This document shows positions 58,566 to 64,000 of a stretch of 64,000 bases of DNA, piece after piece; the stretch's first letter is position 1; the number at the start of each line of letters is the position of its first letter. Source of the DNA: Nitrosomonadales bacterium (GTDB lineage: Bacteria; Pseudomonadota; Gammaproteobacteria; Burkholderiales; Gallionellaceae); contig JADKHS010000002.1 in assembly GCA_016721605.1 (NCBI GenBank), forward strand, positions 124,001 to 188,000, read 5' to 3'. The notes beneath the pieces are model-generated. The model did no database searches and was not told the origin of the DNA. It saw only the letters and a program-made list of their open reading frames with translations. Position numbers and translations under genes: made by a program.

Positions 58566-58684
58566 GTTCGTCAATCGATTGTCCGATGAATCGCCGCCAT
58601 TGATTAAATGCGGTGGCTTTCAGGCTCTACATCTGGCCGATGCTGGTATTTTTTGGTTAGGTGGTTGACTTCGATGATGGGCAT
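58560..58684 (-). pseudogene. wzt 5' fragment F2
   Basis: About 125 bp from ATG 58684 (PIIEVNHLTKKYQHRPD), homologous to the start of wzt at 53799 and the other fragments, then frameshifted (the ATTTAATCAATGGCGGCG stretch corresponds to FNQWRR) and cut where the lysS fragment begins. It lies 47 bp after the RelE/ParE toxin stop. Confidence 0.75.
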
Positions 58685-58730
58685 AGCGGTTAGTGATTAT
58701 TAAATGGCGGATAGCGGTTATTCAATTTAC

Positions 58731-59027
58731 TTAATTTGTGATACGTTTACGCCAATATCCTGGCTCGCGGTGAGTATGCATGAGTGAGATGATCAGTATG
58801 TAATCGGTTTCAGCCGAGTAAAGTACTGCATAAGGAAAGACGCGGGTAAGACATCGGCGAATATCCTCTTCAAGCACCGGCCAACAGTCAGGCGCTTCGA
58901 TAATCTGCTGGATGACTTGTTCCACCGCCGCAATGAACCGAAGTTCCAAGCCAAACTGACACCCTGCGTAATAGCGAGCGGCATCTTCGTATTCGGCCAG
59001 TGCCTCTGGGTGGAACTCAAATCTCAT
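58731..59027 (-). CDS. RelE/ParE-family toxin
   Basis: 98 residues: FEFHPEALAEYEDAARYYAG, LELRFIAAVEQVIQQIIEAP, CLTRVFPYAVLYSAETDYIL and ISLMHTHREPGYWRKRI, the standard RelE/ParE fold (R-x-F-P-Y-x-V-x-Y, H-x-x-R-x-P-x-Y-W). It would act as an mRNA interferase or a gyrase poison. The start overlaps the antitoxin stop by 4 bp. Downstream lies wzt fragment F2. Confidence 0.93.
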   Translation of the reverse strand: MRFEFHPEALAEYEDAARYYAGCQFGLELRFIAAVEQVIQQIIEAPDCWPVLEEDIRRCLTRVFPYAVLYSAETDYILIISLMHTHREPGYWRKRITN

Positions 59028-59257
59028 CGCGTGACCGATTTCCGAACGTGATCCAGCGCCTCAAGACCCGGAATGGTTTTAACCAGGCCAGTCCTGACAT
59101 TATCACGGCGGGCGCGCGCTTCAGCAACCCAAAGCTGCCGTATATAGCCGTCCTCTAAGGGATCAAGGCTTTCAACAAGGCGATCAGCAAGTAAAGCCCG
59201 TGCTTCACTAGGAAGGGAAAGCGCTTCCTCGGCGATTTGTTCAACTGTGAGGCTCAT
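59024..59257 (-). CDS. Addiction-module antitoxin (Unstab_antitox type)
   Basis: 77 residues: SLTVEQIAEEALSLPSEARA, LLADRLVESLD, then WVAEARARRDNVRTGLVKTI and PGLEALDHVRK. This is the short acidic antitoxin family commonly paired with RelE/ParE toxins. First gene of the pair; AGGAGTCCTGAAA lies upstream as ribosome site. Wzt fragment F3 ends about 65 bp upstream. Confidence 0.92.
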   Translation of the reverse strand: MSLTVEQIAEEALSLPSEARALLADRLVESLDPLEDGYIRQLWVAEARARRDNVRTGLVKTIPGLEALDHVRKSVTR

Positions 59258-59323
59258 TTTCAGGACTCCTGGGGGTTAGTGATGTAGGTCAAAGGGGTTA
59301 ATACCAATTCTAGATTTTCGCGG

Positions 59324-59804
59324 TTAAAGCCGCTCCTGCATGCCAGAAGAATAGCACTTGATTGGAGTGTCGATGAATTCTTCAAGTTCGGCGAAGGCGA
59401 CGATGTCATCGAATTTGCGCTTTATTTCTGCTTTAGCGATGCCAAGGATAGCGCCGTTGAGGTAGATGTTTTCGCGTCCGGTAAGATCGCCCACCAAGCC
59501 CGCCCCCACTTCAATCAACGGTGCCACCTTGCCTTTAACCTGGATGCTGCCGCTCGAGGGGTTTTGAAATGTTGGCCAGCAGTTTGAGCAGCGTGCTCTT
59601 GCCAGCACCGTTGTGGCCAATGATGCCGACAACTTCGCCTGTCTCGATGCTGAAATTGACGTCATCCAACGCCTTGAACGGGGCGCGCTCTTCAATCGGC
59701 TGGCCTGTAAGCCGCCGCCACTGATTAAATGCAGTGGTTTTCATGCTTTGCAATTGGCCAAGCTGGTATTCTTTGGTGACGTGGTTGACTTCGATGATGG
59801 GCAT
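59324..59804 (-). pseudogene. wzt 5' fragment F3 (longest)
   Basis: From ATG 59804: PIIEVNHVTKEYQLGQLQSM, FNQWRRLTGQPIEERAPFKA, VVGIIGHNGAGKSTLLKLLA; one extra base near 59562 shifts the frame; then GSIQVKGKVAPLIEVGAGLV, GDLTGRENIYLNGAILGIAK and it ends after YSSGMQERL. About 158 residues: it loses the signature tail, Walker B and the whole C-terminal domain. Very similar to the full wzt. It starts 2 bp after the HicA stop. Confidence 0.88.
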
Positions 59805-59806
59805 AG

Positions 59807-60010
59807 TTATTTAAAGTCTTCCTTGCTAAGGCCGGACTGCCTGAGAATAGATGCAAACGTACCTAATGGTATTTCCTTCTTGGGATCAGGAACAATCACG
59901 GTTCTTTCACCTTTGCGGAATTTTTTATGGCTGCCTTTTTGGGAAATAAAGATGAAACCGTGCCGCAGCAAAATATTAACAATCGCCCTTGATGAATAAA
60001 GCTCAGCCAT
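59807..60010 (-). CDS. hicA: HicA-family mRNA interferase toxin
   Basis: 67 residues, the HicA size: SSRAIVNILLRHGFIFISQK, GSHKKFRKGERTVIVPDPKK, EIPLGTFASILRQSGLSKED. The catalytic His in GSHKKF and the dsRBD-like fold are visible. Overlaps the hicB end by 8 bp. Its stop lies 2 bp before the start codon of wzt fragment F3. Confidence 0.93.
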   Translation of the reverse strand: MAELYSSRAIVNILLRHGFIFISQKGSHKKFRKGERTVIVPDPKKEIPLGTFASILRQSGLSKEDFK

Positions 60011-60209
60011 TTACAGCGTATTCTCCAAGCAGGGCTTCTTCTATAGGGTGGTATTCTGCCTCCCCTTCTTCAAAGTAGAGCTCGGTGGCCTCCTTCAGAT
60101 TCTGGATCGCTTCGTTGATAGTGTCGCCACAGCTTGCTACGTCAACGTTTAAGCATTGTGAAAAGTAATATTTATCTTTCCGGTAAACGACAAATTTAAG
60201 GTTTTTCAT
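60003..60209 (-). CDS. hicB: HicB-family antitoxin
   Basis: 68 residues: NLKFVVYRKDKYYFSQCLNV, DVASCGDTINEAIQNLKEAT, ELYFEEGEAEYHPIEEAL. This is the partly degraded RNase H-like fold of short HicB proteins (here C-x-x-V-D-V-A-S-x-G-D-T-x-x-E-A). It precedes hicA, the hicBA order. GGGAGTGAACC before the ATG is the ribosome site. Confidence 0.92.
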   Translation of the reverse strand: MKNLKFVVYRKDKYYFSQCLNVDVASCGDTINEAIQNLKEATELYFEEGEAEYHPIEEALLGEYAVNG

Positions 60210-60564
60210 GGTTCACTCCCATCCATAATATAAAGAAATCGACTATCTGGGAATTATAGACTGGGCACTGTTTATCCAAGAAGTCGTTCGCATTGGGCTT
60301 GTCAAAATGACAATGGCTTCTTATGCTTCGATAAGTTCTCAATGAACAATTTTTTATTTGTCAATTTATCAATTGGTTGCGAGATATTTAAAATCATAAA
60401 ACAACATCCAAACGGCAGTAAAACTGTTCACTACTTACGCCTTACCTCTCGTATGCGGGACTTACTTTTCTCAGCACGAACGGCAGTCAAGTTCAATTCG
60501 TGTGGGCCAGCCCGCAACTTGCTGTGATGTGCGGCACCACCTTGGTAATGATTGACGTGCCTGT
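60210..60564. other. Intergenic region upstream of hicBA
   Basis: About 355 bp. It contains the hicBA promoter region and an AT-rich part (60340-60400). A 61-residue plus-strand ORF (60342-60527) has no recognisable domain. Nothing else was identified. Confidence 0.45.
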
Positions 60565-60807
60565 TTAGCGTGTTAACCAGCAGATTGAGCATCCTGCTCT
60601 CAACTGACCTGTGGTGCCAATAATACCAAACAACACCGCGCCTTGCTTGACCGAGAAAGTGACGTCACCCAGTGTCTTGAACGGAGCACGATTTTCAACC
60701 GGCTGGCTGGTGAGCCGCCGCCACTGGTTGAACGCGGTGGTTTTCATGCTTTGCAATTGGCCAAGCTGGTATTCTTTGGTGACGTGGTTGACTTCGATGA
60801 TGGGCAT
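60565..60807 (-). pseudogene. wzt 5' fragment F4
   Basis: From ATG 60807: PIIEVNHVTKEYQLGQLQSM, FNQWRRLTSQPVENRAPFKT, LGDVTFSVKQGAVLFGIIGT, then TGQLRAGCSICWLTR-stop. The Walker A region is destroyed (G-T-T-G-Q instead of G-H-N-G-A-G-K). It differs in several residues from F3, so it is an older or different allele. It lies about 50 bp after the DUF2442 gene. Confidence 0.85.
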
Positions 60808-60856
60808 AGTGAGTAGCGTATAGGGGGTAATGATTAGTGAACAGCGCAATCCTGAA

Positions 60857-61137
60857 CTATTCTACTTGCCGCATGCACGGAAAAGACGGAAGCGCTTGCC
60901 TGGATATCTCCGCGTATAAGACATCTGGATCGATATCCGCTCCGTTGGGCCAACAGACTGTTCCAAGCTCCGGGCTGGCGTGAGCCTGGTTGAACAGTAA
61001 CGGATCCCGCAATGGGGCAAAATCCCGTCAAAGCTTATGAGCGTGGTCAGGTCCACATCTCCCTCCACGCCGTCCTCAAAGCGAAGGTGTAGGCGGTATC
61101 CCGGAAGTGGCGTTACTTCAACGATATCCTTGAGCAT
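60857..61137 (-). pseudogene. DUF2442-family protein, frameshift near the end
   Basis: From ATG 61137: LKDIVEVTPLPGYRLHLRFE, DGVEGDVDLTTLISFDGI, the DUF2442 signature. Near 61020 the frame changes; the corrected end is FNQAHASPELGTVCWPNGAD, IDPDVLYAEI and ...RQVE-stop at 60857. DUF2442 genes are very often paired with DUF4160 genes, as here, and the pair is regarded as a toxin-antitoxin-like module, though not well proven. Confidence 0.8.
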
Positions 61138-61145
61138 GGTTTTAC

Positions 61146-61400
61146 TCAGTGGCTTGATTGGTTTGAGTGGCGAGTGCTGGGTGGCCAACTTCCAGTCATT
61201 CAGTAGCTCTTCCTGGTGCTGAGCTGCCCACTCTATTACCAGCCCAAGCGCTTTGGGTGAGAGTTTACCTTGAATTACGGCTAGCGACTCGATTGCAACG
61301 ATCGCTTTTTGCTCCCATATCGAACATGGAAATGAGGTGGCGCATGATCATCGTAATACATGGCAATGATTATGCCGAAAAAGCGGCTGATTTCAGGCAT
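61146..61400 (-). pseudogene. DUF4160-family protein, frameshifted
   Basis: From ATG 61400: PEISRFFGIIIAMYYDDHAP, PHFHVRYGSKK, then a change near 61305 to AIVAIESLAVIQGKLSPKAL, GLVIEWAAQHQEELLNDWKL and SPLKPIKPL. The I-x-M-Y-x-x-D-H-x-P-P-H-F-H-V block is diagnostic of DUF4160. The natural stop is probably the TGA at 61146-61148, just before the DUF2442 start. First gene of the pair. Confidence 0.82.
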
Positions 61401-61444
61401 TCCGGAATCCAAGTATTTGTGTTTCGGAGCAGTCGGCACAACGC

Positions 61445-61710
61445 AGCCAGCAGCACCTTGTGATGGAAATGCCGATCCCGGCGAGTACTTTGAACAATGT
61501 GTTTTTGCAGACGCCGTTAGTGTCAATGATGTCCAGCACTTCGCCTTGCTCAACAAAAAAGTTGATGTCGTCCAGCGCCTTGAACAGGGCGCGCTCTTCA
61601 ATCGGCTGACCGGTAAGCCGCCGCCACTGATTAAATGCAGTGGTTTTCATGCCTTTGCAATTGGCCAGCTGGTATTCTTTGGTGACATGGTTGACTTCGA
61701 TGATGGGCAT
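61445..61710 (-). pseudogene. wzt 5' fragment F5
   Basis: From ATG 61710: PIIEVNHVTKEYQLANCKGM, FNQWRRLTGQPIEERALFKA, LDDINFFVEQGEVLDIIDTN, GVCKNTLFKVLAGIGIS. The Walker A has become DTNGVCKNT, so it cannot bind ATP normally. INFFVEQGEV is shared with F6 and not with F3 or the full wzt, pointing to a second source allele. It lies 40 bp after the HEPN stop. Confidence 0.84.
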
Positions 61711-61750
61711 AGAGCGATATCAGTTGGAGTGTGGTAACGCGATATTACTA

Positions 61751-62211
61751 TCAGCGGATGGGGTACTTTTTTTCTAGTTCGTGAGCATAGGCAGTCACCT
61801 TTGGCACCACAGCGAGAAGCTCTGGAGCGAGGGCCGCGACAGCGGCATAAATTTCGGACATCTTGTCCGCCGCGTATTCATGTGCGATCAGATTTCTAAG
61901 TTCACGAATTCGTACAAGCTTTATGGCGTCATCTATCCACCCGCGCTTTTCAGCACGATGAATGCGATCCAACAGCGTGCCTGTAGCCGTGAGCTCCAGA
62001 TCGTCATCAGCCGCATCACTCTTTGCATGAGCAGATCGGATAGTCGGGCAAACCTGCTGGCTAACGATTCCAAGCGTTCCAGTTCTTCCGGCTGCCAGTC
62101 TTGCTGATTGAGCAGACCTTGCGTTTGGTCGATGGAAAAGCGCAAATGAGTAGCGGCGTTTTCCAGGCCGCGCAGCTCTTCTTGCAATAGGAGCAGTTTA
62201 TCCGCATTCAT
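61751..62211 (-). pseudogene. HEPN-domain toxin, frameshifted
   Basis: From ATG 62211: NADKLLLLQEELRGLENAAT, LRFSIDQTQGLLNQQDWQPE, ELERLESLASRFARLSDLLM; a change near 62010 to the second part DRIHRAEKRGWIDDAIKLVR, IRELRNLIAHEYAADKMSEI. The R-N-L-I-A-H is the HEPN RNase motif (R-x4-H). It is the partner of the MNT gene, whose stop it overlaps by 4 bp, as in HEPN/MNT modules. Confidence 0.87.
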
Positions 62212-62489
62212 CGCAGTTTCCCTTCTTTTACAGCCAGACGAGCGAATGGCCTGGAAAGATCAGCGTAGACGGCAAGATCAATTTTTTGCTCACCCAGTTG
62301 TTGATGGAGTTGGGCAAGGATGGCTAATTTCGCCATCAGGTTAATTTTCCTGGATAAAACCAGAAGGTCGATATCGCCACCCTTGGCGGTATCGTCCGCA
62401 CGCGAGCCAAAAAGGTAGACAGCCGCATCCGGATCGACTGATCGGATGGATTGAATGATAGCGTATCGTTCAGTTTCGTGAAGGCGCAT
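62208..62489 (-). CDS. MNT-family nucleotidyltransferase antitoxin
   Basis: 93 residues: LHETERYAIIQSIRSVDPDA, AVYLFGSRADDTAKGGDIDL, LVLSRKINLMAKLAILAQLH. The G-S-R-A-D-x4-G-G-D-I-D motif is the minimal nucleotidyltransferase active site; such proteins AMPylate and silence their HEPN partner. Intact, first gene of the pair. Confidence 0.92.
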   Translation of the reverse strand: MRLHETERYAIIQSIRSVDPDAAVYLFGSRADDTAKGGDIDLLVLSRKINLMAKLAILAQLHQQLGEQKIDLAVYADLSRPFARLAVKEGKLR

Positions 62490-62524
62490 CTAGGTGATGA
62501 AAACAAATCAATGGAGTCAGACAG

Positions 62525-62790
62525 CAATTCTCGTTACTCTTGCCAGCATAGTTGATGCCAATAATACCAAACGACACTTCGCCTTGCTCAACAAAAAAGT
62601 TGATGTCGTCCAGCGCCTTGAACGGGGGGGGCTCTTCAATCGGCTGTCCAGCGAGCTGCGGCCAATGGTTGAGCACGCCTGAATCCCGCAAAATGGTCTT
62701 GCGCAAGGTAAGCGCGAATCCCGGAATGTTGGGTCCGTGTCAAACAACGAGCCGAAGTCAACGTCTTGTGCGGTTACCAATTCCACCAGC
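62525..62790 (-). pseudogene. wzt-like fragment F6, most diverged
   Basis: Readable pieces: LVTAQDVDFGSLFDTDPTFR upstream, then KTILRDSGVLNHWPQLAGQP, IEEPPPFKALDDINFFVEQG, EVSFGIIGINYAGKS. It shares the G-Q-P-I-E-E and DDINFFVEQGEV segments with F5, but the N-terminal part is different and at least two frame changes are needed. Walker A is damaged (INYAGKS). It lies about 35 bp upstream of the MNT gene on the minus strand. Confidence 0.7.
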
Positions 62791-62855
62791 TGATTTCAAA
62801 CCTCTCACAGAAAAAAATCCACTTATCTTTCGGCAAGCCCAGTACAAACGGATGT

Positions 62856-63624
62856 TTAGCTGACTATTTCTTCTAACCGAATTTTTCGCTCAGAGAGCTC
62901 TTGTAATAGCTGTTCCGCCAAGTCGCTCAAAGGATTACCCCCTCTCAACTCGGCTCTTTCAATTGTGGTTTTAAGTTTATAAATATCCGATTGTTTTTTT
63001 TCATACAATTCTTGCTGAATTTCATCCATGCGGCGACGTAATTGCCCAGTACGGCGGATAGTTTTCAAGACTCTTAATTCCACGCCCTGATCAGCAATTT
63101 CTTCCGGATCCTCAATCTCCTGCATCCGGGGATCCTGAATGAACTCCAGAACCAGTTTTTCAATAGCCTCCTGGTCACCGCGCTCGTAGGCAAGGTTTAC
63201 TTTTATCATTAATCCGTGGCGGCGCAGGCGCTCGGGTTCTGTGGTGGCGCGGTCGGGGTGCATCATCATGGCGGCGCGCCGGAATGCCTGTTTAAGTTGC
63301 GGCGTAATAACCAATGGCGGAGGTGGCTGGGCCTCTATCAAACCCGCTTCTTCGGCTGACTTTCTGGCTTGCTCCTGCGCTGCTTGTGCATGGACTTGGG
63401 CATCCGCATCATCGGGAGACAGTCCCGCCTGTGCGTTAGCAATTTGCGCGTCCAGCTCATCTAGCTGAGCGTAAAATCGCCCAACCATTTCATAATAACG
63501 GCGCTGGAACTGTGTTGTTTCTGCTTTGGCTGTTTCCAGTTCTAATTCAGCCGAAATAACCTGCTCTGCAAGCTTAATCTGGTCACTACCAGACGGGAAG
63601 CTCCTGGTCTAAAGTGGGCTTCAT
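62856..63624 (-). CDS. J-domain protein with coiled coil (frame slip near the start)
   Basis: Open from ATG 63488, but the natural start is probably ATG 63624, which overlaps the Sel1 protein stop (ATGA): KPTLDQELP, then a slip near 63590 to SGSDQIKLAEQVISAELELE and FQRRYYEMVGRFYAQLDELD. The J-like domain is LVITPQLKQAFRRAAMMMHP-DRA with the HPD motif that stimulates DnaK. The rest is charged coiled coil (TGQLRRRMDEIQQELYEKKQ). It is an atypical J protein with the J domain in the middle. The client is unknown. Confidence 0.78.
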
Positions 63625-64000
63625 TCTGGTTCTTTCCAGCTGAGCGTGAATTCATTAAGCCGCGCCCACGCAGCGCGATCAATTTGCTCTCTATTGCTGA
63701 CCCCGAGCCCCTTCAATTGCTCCAGCGCCCTAGTATCACCCTGCTGCCCGGCCTTGCGATACCAAGACGCCGCCTGCTGGTCATCCTGCGTCACACCCTG
63801 GCCATTGTGGTACATCAATCCCAGATTGAATTGCGCTTCCGCATGTCCCTGCTCTGCGGCTTTGTGGTACCAGGATGCCGCCTGCTGATCGTCCTGTATA
63901 ACGCCCTGGCCGTTACTGTACATAATGCCTAGCGTGTATTGCGCCCGCATATCCCCCTGCTCTGCCGCCTTTAGAAACCAAAATACAGCCTGCGGATCGT
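63621..64000 (-). CDS. Sel1-repeat (TPR-like) protein, partial at the window edge
   Basis: The frame is open to the window end, so the N-terminus is outside. Repeats of about 36 residues: DPQAVFWFLKAAEQGDMRAQ, YTLGIMYSNGQGVIQDDQQA, ASWYHKAAEQGHAEAQFNLG, LMYHNGQGVTQDDQQAASWY. The C-terminus (LNEFTLSWKEPE) overlaps the start of the J-domain gene by 4 bp, so the two form one operon. Sel1 proteins are scaffolds for protein contacts. Confidence 0.9.
   Translation of the reverse strand, partial: DPQAVFWFLKAAEQGDMRAQYTLGIMYSNGQGVIQDDQQAASWYHKAAEQGHAEAQFNLGLMYHNGQGVTQDDQQAASWYRKAGQQGDTRALEQLKGLGVSNREQIDRAAWARLNEFTLSWKEPE

Noticed and set aside
60342..60527. 61-residue plus-strand ORF upstream of hicBA
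   Set aside because: No domain recognised, and it lies in the AT-rich promoter region of hicBA.

Overview
The window looks like a betaproteobacterial chromosome segment, most like the Nitrosomonadales/Gallionellaceae. This rests on family content (dut-coaBC-radC order, NadB, LemA with TPM proteins, a large ABC-exported exopolysaccharide locus, abundant toxin-antitoxin modules) and on moderate GC. It is an inference from gene families, not a database match. No rRNA, tRNA or CRISPR was seen.

Layout. 1-11.5 kb is mostly housekeeping: the end of a cytochrome c, a TerC/DUF475 membrane protein, dut-coaBC on the minus strand, radC, two FGE/SUMF1-like paralogues, a lemA-TPM-TPM operon, a DUF4399 protein and nadB. 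Two copies of a 141/142-bp MITE-like element lie at 3.85 and 11.76 kb. 11.9-15.4 kb is a three-gene membrane set: a HAD-UbiA prenyltransferase, a small EamA/SMR-type transporter and a GT-C glycosyltransferase, suggesting transfer of a polyprenyl-linked sugar. 15.7-25.6 kb is an accessory island of four headless Rhs C-terminal fragments on the minus strand, three with their own variable tip and downstream immunity candidate. Plus-strand toxin-antitoxin or regulator cassettes (BrnT/BrnA; XRE-antitoxin-PIN; XRE-ORF6N) alternate with them. 25.7-54.6 kb is a large surface-polysaccharide locus: two SGNH + MBOAT O-acyltransferase pairs, an AsnB-like amidotransferase, a sulfotransferase, many GT2/GT4 glycosyltransferases, a deacetylase and a deacetylase-like protein, a WbsX-like protein, a methyltransferase, a sulfatase-fold enzyme and a Wzm/Wzt exporter. 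55.2-58.2 kb encodes secreted proteins, including a matrixin-like metalloprotease with FN3 and discoidin-like domains and a tandem 539-bp duplication. 58.2-62.8 kb holds a 3' fragment of lysS and then a chain in which 5' fragments of wzt alternate with four different toxin-antitoxin-type gene pairs. The window ends in a J-domain protein and a Sel1-repeat protein.

The most unusual feature is that two unrelated loci share one architecture: repeated truncated copies of one gene (Rhs C-termini; wzt N-termini) interleaved with different two-gene toxin-antitoxin-type cassettes. In the wzt chain each cassette ends 2-50 bp before the start codon of the next fragment.

Caveat. More than 20 genes are interrupted by one-base indels, often in homopolymers, while their continuation is perfectly recognisable in another frame. 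dut, coaBC, radC and nadB are intact. Some of these breaks are probably consensus errors and some (Rhs copies, wzt fragments, FGE copy 2) are real decay. Broken genes are given as one corrected span with the break described.
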